A stretch of 64,000 nt of DNA, taken from Eremomyces bilateralis CBS 781.70. Taxonomy: Eukaryota; Ascomycota; Dothideomycetes; Eremomycetales; Eremomycetaceae. The first letter of the stretch is position 1, and every line of letters begins with the position of its first letter. Position numbers and translations under genes: made by a program. Positions 22,807-32,315 of this stretch are shown here, one piece after another. Below the pieces are notes generated by a model, which saw only the letters and a list, made by a program, of their open reading frames with translations, made no database searches and was not told where the DNA came from. The stretch lies in NCBI RefSeq assembly GCF_010015585.1, contig NW_022985069.1, positions 977,528-1,041,527 on the forward strand, written 5' to 3'.

Positions 22807-23682
22807 CTATTGGTATTTAGTCAGAAATGGAGACAAAGCTTTCGCAATGCCTTCTACATCTCTATCCGGCTCAAAATTGCCGCCAGTAATCTCAATCGCT
22901 TGAACTCCTTCTCTCAAACCATGGACATGTCCAAAGTACCTCCATAGAACATCGTCTCTTGCACACATCAGCAAGATTGGACAGGAGACCTGTTTATATA
23001 AATCCTCGCTTTTCTGAGCCCAGACTGCCCCGTAAATCAGCATCCGTCCTTTCCATGCCCGAATATGATCCACTGCTTCCCTCTGCCACAACGTGATGTC
23101 TTCACCAACCCCCATATTGCCGAGATACTCCCAGGTCTTCAACAAATGTGATCCATCCCGGGCCGGTTCGTTGAATGGCTTGAAGAATATTTCCTTCATC
23201 GCTGCTCTTTCTTCCACCGACATCACTGTTGGCCCGACAAGGCAAATAGTCGCCACGAACTCAGGATACCGGGCAGCAAATTCGACCGCGAGAACTGCTC
23301 CGGAATGGTGTCCGATGATATGGCATGGCGTCGTGCACCCATTGCCCGCGAGTCCGAGAGCTTCAAATGCTTGCATGAAGGTGGCGGAATACCATACCGT
23401 CCCTTGTTCTTCGATCTCCGCTATCGCGGCTTTCGACGGGTCGAAACTCCCTCCGAATCCGGGCATGTCCGGAGCATAGCATGCGTAGCCTTGCGATGCA
23501 TAGTATTGCATGAGTAACTCATAGCTTGCAGATGATGAAGCAGACTTGTGTAAGAAGATAATTGGTTCCTTTTGTATGGTGGTTTGGGTGGAAGGAAAGA
23601 TATATCGGTAGTGAATCTGGCCGTGGGAGGTGTCGACATACCCCTTTTTCAAGACTGGGGAAAGTAATTTCTGGGCAGGCAT
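22807..23682 (-). CDS. alpha/beta-hydrolase-fold protein with non-canonical catalytic residues
   Basis: A single exon of 291 residues from the ATG at 23682; an in-frame ATG at 23763 would add 27 residues that look like leader. The fold is clear: I-I-F-L-H-K-S-A-S-S near 41, A-P-D-M-P-G-F-G-G-S near 70, the nucleophile elbow G-H-H-S-G at 124-128, and P-I-L-L-M-C-A-R-D-D with the usual acid. The central elbow position is His, not Ser/Asp/Cys, and the place of the catalytic His reads G-G-N-F. Such GHHxG proteins form a known subset of the superfamily whose chemistry is unclear. Within the cluster it could be a C-C hydrolase-like or non-catalytic partner, comparable in context only to RutD of uracil breakdown. 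Confidence 0.85.
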   Translation of the reverse strand: MPAQKLLSPVLKKGYVDTSHGQIHYRYIFPSTQTTIQKEPIIFLHKSASSSASYELLMQYYASQGYACYAPDMPGFGGSFDPSKAAIAEIEEQGTVWYSATFMQAFEALGLAGNGCTTPCHIIGHHSGAVLAVEFAARYPEFVATICLVGPTVMSVEERAAMKEIFFKPFNEPARDGSHLLKTWEYLGNMGVGEDITLWQREAVDHIRAWKGRMLIYGAVWAQKSEDLYKQVSCPILLMCARDDVLWRYFGHVHGLREGVQAIEITGGNFEPDRDVEGIAKALSPFLTKYQ

Positions 23683-23955
23683 GGTTGCTTGGCTTATCGA
23701 AAAGGGGTTGGTTGAATTTGATGGATGGAGGGAACACCGAAGCCCGTGGGAATCAAAGGTCACATAAATAACAAATAAAGATAAATCTAATGTCGATAAC
23801 TATGGATACCGGCATTGCGTTCCGAAACTGGCACATTGCTTCCGATGATAGATATCCAGTTCCGACGCACTCTGCCTTCCGCCAAATCTAATTCAGATTA
23901 CACTAGATCAACGAGGATACTCAGGAACTATTCTACTCTCGCATCCTTTACACAA

Positions 23956-25933
23956 TTACCCAGCCATACCCTTCAGCGACGGCGTGATGCTTGCCTTTTC
24001 CACATCATTCGGTGTATCTGTACCGCTGGGGGAAAGGCCTTCAATGACGTGACCCTCATTTCCGAATGGAACCCTTTCGTATGGCTTTCCAGGCGGCGGG
24101 CTGATGAGACAGATAATGAAGTATATCAATCCAGCGCCAATGAAGCCGATAAACCAGGCTGTCTGGAATAGTTTGAGCCATGCAGGCGCTAACTTTGCAC
24201 CACCAGTGGCTACAACGAATCCCGCTTTTATGGTAGTTAGTAGCACGAACTGCAACTAGTTTGAATGTGAAACTTACGGAAACTGGGGAAGATCCCAATG
24301 GTCCAGGCGGTGAATGCTCTCCAGTTCAGCCCGAAAGTGTACCAGTAAATTGAACTCTTGTCACCGATGTACAGATGCGGAACGGTCCAGTTTCGCCGTC
24401 GGACGAACCAACTGTCGCAAGCGTTAGTGATTCGTGGTTCATTTTGGCACTGGAATCCTACAAGTCGACCGCATTGATCGCGGCAAGAGGCGACACAAAC
24501 ATGCCGAAAGAGTTCAGCACGGTAATGAAATTGCCAGGTGCGTTGACGAATCGCCATGGATTGATCAGATATCCGATGAGGCACATGATAAGACTACCAC
24601 GAGTAACGTCAACCCATCTCGGAGCGAGGGATGCAAGATCCATGCCGGCGGCGACTGAATTCTGGACTAGATTAACCTGGAATAATCAGTACTGAAATTT
24701 AGGAGATCGCGCTGAGCTAGTCGCTTACCGAAATCTGACTCAAGAAGAAGCCTAGTCCGGCAAAAAAGCAGCCGGCGCGGGTGGCAGCATTGTAATTATC
24801 GGAGAGAAGGAATTCTAGTAGTGTGATGGGTTGCCAGATCTCCTTGCCGTACATTGACTTGACGGCGCTCGTAGCGAATGTTCCAAGAGTTGCGGTGACC
24901 GTAATCGCAATGGGAACAGTGAACAGTTGGTTCAGCACAGGAGTTCTCTTGGTCTTTGCATATCGAGTCCAGTCGGCTTGTCTACGGCGTGTCAGCGGGC
25001 TATACAATAGTTTACATATGGTTTGACAAACCTGATTGCGCTACCTGTCCAGGAACCAGCAACTGAACTGACTGCTTGCAACATCTTGAACTTTCGGGTA
25101 CTGTCATCGACCTGGATCGATGCAGCAAGAGCAGAAGCGCCTCCATTGGAGGCAACTGCCCATATAAAGAGCCCGACAATGGTGGCAAGAACGGCGCCAA
25201 AAGCAAACCAGAGTAACCTATGCATTTTGGATGGATGAATGAGCATCAAAGGAGTGAAGATCATGATGTAAATGATGAACCCGATGAGCTGATTCGTGGT
25301 GATGGCTGCTTCGAGAGGAAGAGTGTTCCTCATATTTTGGAACGAAGGGAATATGGCTGAAAGGACAACTTTGACTGCAAGGCCGCCCCAGTATGCTTGA
25401 ATGCCGAAGCTACATAGACAATTAGGAGGCTAGATAGTGCCATAGAGAGACAAGCTTACTAGATGAAGTTGACGAAGCATTTAATCATGACGACAAAGAA
25501 GGATCCATACATTCCAAACGCAACCCGGCTCATCATTGGAAAGCCAATATGATATTGAACCTGCCAACTTTAGTTAGAGAGGCTTGAGGCGGATGGTGAA
25601 AGGTTGACTTACCCCTGGCTCTGCGCAAATAAAGGAAATAAGGCCTGCAAGAACTGATCCAACAAAGACCATGCCAATGGTCTCTCCAGCTGAGAGTCCA
25701 TTCGCGAGGTTACTCGATCCCAGTGTCCAGGCAGAGACGTTCACTGTTGCTGCAATCCAGAATCCGAAGTAGCCGCGCTGTGTGTAGTTGCGCTCCTCTG
25801 GGGGCGAGGGTGCACAATCGTGGTTCGTCCATCTGTTGAAAGTTGCTTCATCATCCCCTTCCTGCTTGACCTCCAAGGAGGTGAAAGTCCGGGGAATATG
25901 GACACGAGCCCTCAACCCGTTTAGGGCATTCAT
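23956..25933 (-). CDS. NCS1 family permease (Fur-type uracil/allantoin/nucleobase)
   Basis: Seven exons: 25933-25613, 25560-25460, 25409-25032, 24981-24729, 24676-24462, 24411-24278 and 24224-23956, giving 556 residues. Family signals in order: N-R-W-T-N-H-D before helix 1, A-T-V-N-V-S-A-W-T-L-G-S-S, G-F-P-M-M-S-R-V-A-F-G, F-G-I-Q-A-Y-W-G-G, F-V-N-A-P-G-N-F-I-T-V-L-N-S-F-G, and a final Y-W-Y-T-F-G-L-N-W-R-A block. An upstream in-frame ATG (26083) is less likely because the family starts near M-N-A-L-N-G-L-R. NCS1 permeases import nucleobases, hydantoins, allantoin or vitamins, which points the cluster to a nitrogen-ring substrate. It is divergent from the flavin-reductase gene. Confidence 0.94.
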
Positions 25934-26754
25934 GGTGACAACTTGTAAACGGAGGGGAATTCCGTTAAGTGCCAAATGAACAGGGAGCTTCAAGAAATAT
26001 TTATATCTAGCATCCCGCGTTTGTTGCAAAGAGCACTGGCGCAAGTTCTTGCTTGCATCCTGAGTACTGATTACCGATACCATGAGGCTGGAGACCAGAT
26101 AGATCGGAAGTGCTTCCAGCGCAAATGGTGAATGCCATACTGAATCGTAATTGCGCAGTAAACGAGCCCCTAAGAGAGATGCCTAGACTTTCCTAGAGGT
26201 TGTTGCTATCTGTTGTGGAGCAACCAAAGATACGAGCGCAGAGATACCCCAGGTTACTATAGTTCCCGCGAACACGTTCGGAACCCCGGAACTTCATTTT
26301 GAGCTTATCAGCAGATCTACAAGACAGCGACAAAATTTGGTTTTCTTAGTGGACTGGTTAGTGTCACCGATGATAGATTGGTTCAAGGAGATTGGAACAT
26401 CTGCGACCAACCGGAATCGTCCCCGAAGTCTATCGAACTTTCCGATGCGGTACCTGTAGCCTGTATCAGAGTGGCGGATGCACGCAACGAGGACTGTAGG
26501 AGTTTTCGACTTCGTCGGTTGGGACGACATACCACCAATGAGTTGCTAACTTATGGCAGGTTCGCATTGGAAAAATTCTTGCAAAAAGCCTCGTAGGGTT
26601 CCAAGATCTAGATGTATCGACCTTGCCGCAGTATCGACGGATAAACGTCGAAGTTTGACACCTGTTGCAAAATAGCAGCTGCCTTCTAAGGATTTGTTAA
26701 TATTCCTCTCCCCCCTACGGGTACTTTCCGGTAGTTACTTTGGTTCTCTAAATC
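25934..26754. promoter_or_regulatory. shared divergent promoter, NCS1 permease and flavin reductase
   Basis: 821 bases. It contains CCG-N3-CGG (CCGATGCGG, 26442-26450) and near copies CGTCGG and CGACGG of the motif found in the other cluster promoters, but no exact CCGNCGG. Confidence 0.4.
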
Positions 26755-27663
26755 ATGGCTTTTTCCCAAATCACGAACCTCCACGTCGAGGCATTCGACA
26801 AGGAAGCGTTGGTCCAACGGAACCCACATGCCGAGTTTCCAGCCGTCGAGGCCTCTCGTCCTGACTACGATCCGTCCAAATTCTGGGAGTACAGCAAAAC
26901 CCCTAAACCGAACTGGAAGCCGGGAAGTGGTTCTATATGCGATGCATGGAAGTCGCATACTCTCATTGCCATCGATCCCGATTCGCCAAACCGGACACAG
27001 AATCAGAACTACAAGTTGATGATTTCATCCACGGTTCCACGGCCCATTGCTCTCGTCAGCACAGTATCACGAGAGGGTGTACATAACCTGGCCCCGTTTT
27101 CCTACTTCAACACCGTCAGTGTGGATCCACCGCTTTACTCCGTCAGCTTCGTGGGGACAGAAGCCAATGACAGCTTGACCAACGTTCTCGACTCTGGGGA
27201 GTGCTGCATCTCTATCGTCAGCGACTGGTTTCTCGAAGCAGCAAACATGACGTCGGTGAACACCCCTCCACACGTGAGCGAATGGCCACTATCCGGACTG
27301 CATCCAGTCCATTCGCACATGGTCAAGCCACCTCATGTGGGAGAATCGGCGTTCAGCATCGAATGCCATGTGCACAGCACTATCCCAATCTACTCCCAGA
27401 GAGAAGTCCACGACGACGGACGTAAAGTGAGGACAGCTACCATGGTATTGTTTCGGGCAGTTATGTACCATGTGCGAGACGACGCCATCAACGATCGAAT
27501 GGAAACAGTAGATATTGGGGTGCTAAGGCCGGTATGGAGAGGAGGAGGTATTACATATGGCAGTTGTTTTGGCGGTTGGGAGACAGAAAGACCGAAGGCC
27601 TTTAGACATCTAGTGGAGCAGGAGGATGTCAAAGCTGTGCTTAACCAATTGCAAGTTTCATAG
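26755..27663 (+). CDS. flavin reductase-like (FMN-binding split barrel) protein
   Basis: A single exon of 302 residues. The split-barrel domain spans about 88-265: S-S-T-V-P-R-P-I-A-L-V-S-T-V-S at its start, N-L-A-P-F-S-Y-F-N-T-V-S-V-D-P-P, and a D-S-G-E-C-C-I-S-I-V strand. This is the DIM6/NTAB type that reduces or binds FMN. The first ~85 residues are an extension. With the NtaA-type monooxygenase 6.5 kb away it would complete a two-component system that hands over FMNH2; this pairing is inference from the family and the neighbourhood. A GGAGGT-rich C-terminal segment has nothing unusual. Confidence 0.92.
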   Translation: MAFSQITNLHVEAFDKEALVQRNPHAEFPAVEASRPDYDPSKFWEYSKTPKPNWKPGSGSICDAWKSHTLIAIDPDSPNRTQNQNYKLMISSTVPRPIALVSTVSREGVHNLAPFSYFNTVSVDPPLYSVSFVGTEANDSLTNVLDSGECCISIVSDWFLEAANMTSVNTPPHVSEWPLSGLHPVHSHMVKPPHVGESAFSIECHVHSTIPIYSQREVHDDGRKVRTATMVLFRAVMYHVRDDAINDRMETVDIGVLRPVWRGGGITYGSCFGGWETERPKAFRHLVEQEDVKAVLNQLQVS

Positions 27664-27848
27664 ACGTCGATAGAACCAAGATCTCTCTGGATGATCTCTC
27701 TGGGTGTTCGAGTCCATGTGGCAGACTCCACGCCTTTGGAATCGTGTTACTCCGGGAGTATGTGTGGAATCAAAGTGCTCAGTGACGCAAGTTCTATAAT
27801 CTACATTCATTTCTTCGCTACATAAACATAAAATAACAGAGCCTTTAT

Positions 27849-28871
27849 TTAAGCTAACTGGCCCTTCTTGTACGGGAACTTCTCTCGGAAATTTTCCGCA
27901 ATCTGTGTCCTCGTTGCAACCCATACTCCCTCCTTTGTAGCAATGTACTCGACAAACTTCTGCAGGGCTGCAAACCGGGCAGGCTTCCCAATGCATCGAC
28001 AGTGCAACCCGACCGTCATCATCTTGGGCATTCCTTCCACACCCTCCTGATACAGCACGTCAAAAGCGCCCTTGACATGATCGTAGAAATCCATCGGCGC
28101 GCTGAATCCCGTGGCAACGTTGAACTTGTAGTCGTTGCAGTCGTATGAGTACGGAACCATCAGCATTCCTTGAGGGTTTGGCTCGTCCTTCTCGGCAGGT
28201 ACGTCCACCCAGTACGGAATGTCGTCGGCATATGAGTCGGATTGCCAAAGGAGAGGGAGGCCCATTTCCTTGTAAACATCCCATATAAGAGCATGAGATC
28301 GCGGTGAAAGACGTCCGTAGTACCACCCTTTGGGGTAGACACCGCTGACGTCTTTGATGGCTTTGATTCCCTTGCGAATGTATTCCTTCTCCTCTTCCGG
28401 GCCAACCGTGTGATAATCGATCCAGCGGTAGGCGTGCGATGCAATGTCGTGACCATTCTCCACCGAGGACTTGGCGACGGCGGGATTGTCTTCGAGGGCT
28501 TTGCCAACGGCATACAGAGTATATTTCATATTGTGCTTGTTGAACAAGCGAATGAGGCGCCAGACGCCGGCCCGGGCCCCGTAGTCATACTCGGATTCGA
28601 TATTGACTGCTCGCTCCTGGACATGCGGAGTTCCGCCCGGAGCTTCCCACAGGTGGGTCTCAGAATGAACGTCGCCGTTCAAGACAGTATGTTCTGCTCC
28701 TTCCTCATAGTTGATGACGAACGAGACGGCGATCTTCGCATTATTGGGCCACTGGGGATGGTGGGACTTCTCGCCGTATCCGATGAGGTCGCGAGGGAAG
28801 TCATAGTGGTCGTTCCATTCATATGGTGCAGCCTTCAAGGCATCCGATCCAAGATTGTATGGCGTAGACAT
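27849..28871 (-). CDS. PuuE-type polysaccharide-deacetylase family hydrolase (allantoinase / cyclic-imide hydrolase-like)
   Basis: A single exon of 340 residues. NodB-fold signals match the PuuE branch: I-A-V-S-F-V-I-N-Y-E-E-G-A-E near 48, Y-D-Y-G-A-R-A-G-V-W-R-L-I-R-L-F, G-H-D-I-A-S-H-A-Y-R-W-I-D-Y near 140, and G-W-Y-Y-G-R-L-S-P-R-S. This branch hydrolyses ring amides, as in cofactor-independent allantoinase, and related fungal proteins are cyclic imidases, rather than deacetylating chitin. No signal peptide, so intracellular. It is divergent from the amidase across 521 bases, a natural order of ring opening followed by amide hydrolysis. The exact substrate cannot be read from sequence. Confidence 0.9.
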   Translation of the reverse strand: MSTPYNLGSDALKAAPYEWNDHYDFPRDLIGYGEKSHHPQWPNNAKIAVSFVINYEEGAEHTVLNGDVHSETHLWEAPGGTPHVQERAVNIESEYDYGARAGVWRLIRLFNKHNMKYTLYAVGKALEDNPAVAKSSVENGHDIASHAYRWIDYHTVGPEEEKEYIRKGIKAIKDVSGVYPKGWYYGRLSPRSHALIWDVYKEMGLPLLWQSDSYADDIPYWVDVPAEKDEPNPQGMLMVPYSYDCNDYKFNVATGFSAPMDFYDHVKGAFDVLYQEGVEGMPKMMTVGLHCRCIGKPARFAALQKFVEYIATKEGVWVATRTQIAENFREKFPYKKGQLA

Positions 28872-29392
28872 ATTGCTTGAGGAAGAGAGAGGGTAGGAAG
28901 AAGAATAGGATGTCGAAGGTCACGACTGTCTCGCCGCGAACAATGGTCCTACTTCTACTCACCTGTAATCCTAGATAAGCCACAATCAGCTCTTCTATTC
29001 TCGCTTGAACCTCTATCGTCACCTGAATTAGCAATCGCCCCGCCCCTCTAAATGGGAGGAGCAACTATTCCGACGGGTGATCGGATTCGGCACATCCGAT
29101 AGATAGTCGGGGCACCAGAGATGATACCGAACGGCCCGGCATCGGCTTGGATCATAGTGCTCTTCGAGATGCGATAAGAGCAATTGAACAAAACCGTGAG
29201 CTGCATATTGACTTCTATAGCCTCCTACCTTTTCCAGTGTTCTGAGCTCCAAAGAATTTGACAGCAGCAAGCCGGGAAGTTGACAGTTCGCTCAAATCAC
29301 GTATCTCCATAGCCCGCCTACAATTTTAGATCCTGTTACCCCTGGAGACGATACCTTACCCTTTTTGGACGCCAGTCAGTGACATCACAGTC
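28872..29392. promoter_or_regulatory. shared divergent promoter, PuuE-type hydrolase and amidase
   Basis: 521 bases with CCGACGG at 29070-29076 (context TTCCGACGGGT), then several CGG triplets within 60 bases. Confidence 0.5.
29070..29076. promoter_or_regulatory. CCG-N-CGG site (candidate Zn2Cys6 site)
   Basis: CCGACGG in the context TTCCGACGG, the same flank as the sites at 10957 and 16435. Confidence 0.4.
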
Positions 29393-31119
29393 ATGTCCGT
29401 CTTATTCACGACTATCTCAGAGTAGGCTCTGCACCACCAAACTTGTATGTTGGTATCCAATCTCACAATATTTTAAGGAAGAACCCGGTCACCGTCAATG
29501 ACGTCTGCAGCGCTCTTGCTAAAGTTGGCGGCGGCGTCAAACCTCGGGCTGAGGATGAAGCCGATTTCGTAAAGCTATTGGCGGCGGTACGTGGTGGCCT
29601 ATCGAGTTGCCGCCTGAAAATGCTAATAGTGACCGCATCGTAGTGCCACGATTGTGCCGCTTCCATTGACGCTCTGCCTGACTACGATGTTCCAACGGAC
29701 GGCAAACGGTTCCCGCGCAAAAATGTCCATCGCGTTCAACCGTCCGAGCAAGTGCTTGGCGCCGCGTGGGCGCACACCTTTTCCATCAAAGATGATTTCA
29801 TTCAAGGGCCGTTGAGCGGCAAGACCGTGTGTCTGAAAGACTGCATCTGCGTAGCAGGCGTACCACAGATCCTGGGAACGGAGATCATCGAGCCCTGGGA
29901 GCCAACCAGCGACGCAACAGTCGTGACGAGGACGCTAGAGGCTGGTGGCGAGATTGTAGGCACGGCCAACTGCGAGAACTGGTGTCAGAGCACCAGCTCC
30001 TTTTCCAGCGCGCATGGGACGGTAGAGAACCCACATGCAGCTGGGTACTCGGCGGGAGGAAGCACCTCTGGTGCTTCGGCACTGGTTGGAGCAGGCCTGG
30101 TCGACATCGCGATTGGCGCAGATCAAGGAGGAAGCATTCGAGTTCCCGCTGCACTTTGCGGCTGCGTGGGTCTGAAGCCGACGTTTGGACTTGTGCCCTA
30201 TACCGGCATCGCGAGCAACGACGCCATCAATGACCATGCTGGACCTCTTGCTAGCAACACGATGGACACGGCCTTGTGTCTCGACGCCATAAGCGGATAC
30301 GATGGTATTGACGACCGCTGCTTCGGAGCGCCCAAGCCCAGTAGCACAACCTTTGCCGCCGACTTGGCTGCCCCATCAGCAGCCGATCTCCGTGGCTTCA
30401 GGATTGGGATCCTTAAAGAAGCTTTTGAGCAAGCCACTGTTGAGCCGCGAATGAAGACCGCCGTGTTATCCGCGGCAAACCGATTCAAGGAGCTCGGTGC
30501 CACTGTCGCAGAGGTCTCCGTCCCAGATCATAATCTCGGAACTGCGATATGGACCATACAGCAACGGATCGCCGGGAGTCTATCGCTCCTCGGGCATACA
30601 ACAGGCCGACGCGGGCAAGGTTTGCCCGCGCTCCATGCTGCACGACTACCCTGGACGCAGGAGAAGTTCGACAAGTGCTTCCCAACCACGCAAAACACCA
30701 TGCTGAACGGCCTGTATTTGATGGAGCGTTTCCCATCCATCTACGCAAAGACGTTGAACCTCATCCGCCGCCTCACAGATTCATACGACCGGGTGTTGAA
30801 GGACTACGACGTGTTAATTCTCCCGACGACGCCGTTCGTCGCTCCGCGCCATGGCACACTCACTACCCCGATCGCAACCATTGAACCAACGGTAGGATTG
30901 ACCTGCAACACGGCCATGTTCGACGCCACGGGACATCCTGCGCTGACACTCCCTGTTGGCTGGCTGAGCGCAAAGGACAATAAGGACATATATCTGCCTG
31001 TTGGGATGCAAGTTATAGGCGGTATGTGGGAAGATGGCAAGGTATTGCGGGCTGCGTATGTCTGGGAGCAATCTTTTGACTGGAAAGCCATGAAGCCCGT
31101 GGTTAACGGCATGCACTGA
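29393..31119 (+). CDS. amidase signature (AS) family amidase
   Basis: Three exons, 29393-29421, 29478-29586 and 29644-31119 (introns 56 and 57), give 537 residues. The 29-base first exon is needed to supply an ATG. The catalytic Ser-cisSer-Lys triad is visible: Lys111 in C-L-K-D-C, Ser186 in A-G-G-S-T-S-G, Ser210 in G-A-D-Q-G-G-S-I-R-V-P-A, followed by G-C-V-G-L-K-P-T-F-G. AS enzymes hydrolyse linear amides to acid and ammonia. No signal peptide or GPI site. Beside a ring-opening hydrolase it would release ammonium from the opened amide, and it is the last gene of the group. Confidence 0.94.
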
Positions 31120-32315
31120 ACTACTTAGCCGGCACTGTTAGACGAATGCAGTACTATCCAGGTGCAAGCCGGCCCTATTATAATCAATTTACGTTTAAAT
31201 TAGAGCCCAAGAAAACTTTATTATGTTGCCGAGTGTCGTCAGCCGCTCTACAGTTATATTCAGCAGAGCTTTCGGTCAACCAAATCGACATCGATATATC
31301 ACAGTGGATGGGTTATCTCACCAGCCACTCATGTCTCCTCTCCTACCATAGCGACGTGAGAGTTCCGGACGAAGAAAAATAAGCTTAGCCGATTACATTC
31401 TATTTAAGTATAAACTAATGAATCCCGATTCCCATTCCGCTACCACAGGATCTGACAGTATCTGGAAATCGGAGTTTGATTACGCCAAAATATGCTGTTG
31501 CCCCACCCGAGCCCCCACCCAGACCACCCAACAGATCCCCCAACAGACCCCGTAATTAACGGACCCCTCAAGGTACATAGTATGCACATAGGCATACTAA
31601 TGCTGTATTTGACCACCTGTAGCGCCACCAGTATCGTTTCTATTTTTAATAAAAAAACTCTTGGTAACTACACGTGAAGAGAGACATCGTATAAATCAAT
31701 ATAATTTAGAATAATAAGAAATAGAGCATATTTATTGACATTGTGGCAGGTGGTTGGTGAGGTGAGGTTTGAGGTTGGCAATTTTGCTACACTGTGTCTA
31801 CCATAATTAATGGACTGCTGTACGGAGTAGTACCGTACCATACACAATATTTGTACCCCGTACCCTGAGAGAACGTCCTGATTCCATCAACTTCAACCAT
31901 CTTTTCCGACTCTTTTTTCAGATTTACGAGATATCTACCAGCTAACTCCCGAAAGGGGCTTCTTTTCCCTCGAGTACAGCGGTTGAATACCATATTCCTT
32001 TTCAATGGACTGAATGCAACCCTGAGAACCTAATAGGTAGGTCCATTAAGTGCTGACAAAGAGAAGCAGCTATATCTCTGAAGTCAAGCTGCACGAGTCT
32101 TCAGCGAGGGGTCATGCTGTGAAGACGTGCAAGTGCTACGATGCTAGAGGGCTGCAGGCTGCGCCTCGGGCACAGCCTTATCTATCTCCTTTCGGCTTTT
32201 TAGATGATTCTATTTTATTCTCATTGATCCTCTACTTTTCGTTAGCGTCGCCTTCATGTCCTGATTTCAGTCTACAAATATGGCTTCATTTTCGACCGAT
32301 TTCGAGTTATGAGAC
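31120..32315. other. intergenic between amidase and HET-domain gene
   Basis: 1.2 kb, AT-rich around 31640-31740, with a C/A-rich tract at 31500-31565 and GTACGGAGTAGTACCGTAC at 31820-31838. No gene seen. It probably marks the edge of the catabolic cluster. Confidence 0.4.

Noticed and set aside
25934-26083. N-terminal extension of the NCS1 permease from an upstream ATG
   Set aside because: The extra 50 residues are not like the family N-terminus, which begins close to the ATG at 25933.
27849-28871. Reading the NodB-fold gene as a chitin deacetylase
   Set aside because: No signal peptide, and the motifs follow the PuuE branch rather than the metal-dependent chitin deacetylases.
9142-31119. 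Calling the gene group a secondary-metabolite cluster
   Set aside because: There is no polyketide synthase, peptide synthetase, terpene cyclase or DMATS; hydrolases and permeases point to catabolism.
9142-31119. Calling the group the canonical nicotinate (hxn) cluster
   Set aside because: The diagnostic molybdenum hydroxylase was not found, and the luciferase-like monooxygenase with a separate reductase is not part of that pathway as I know it.
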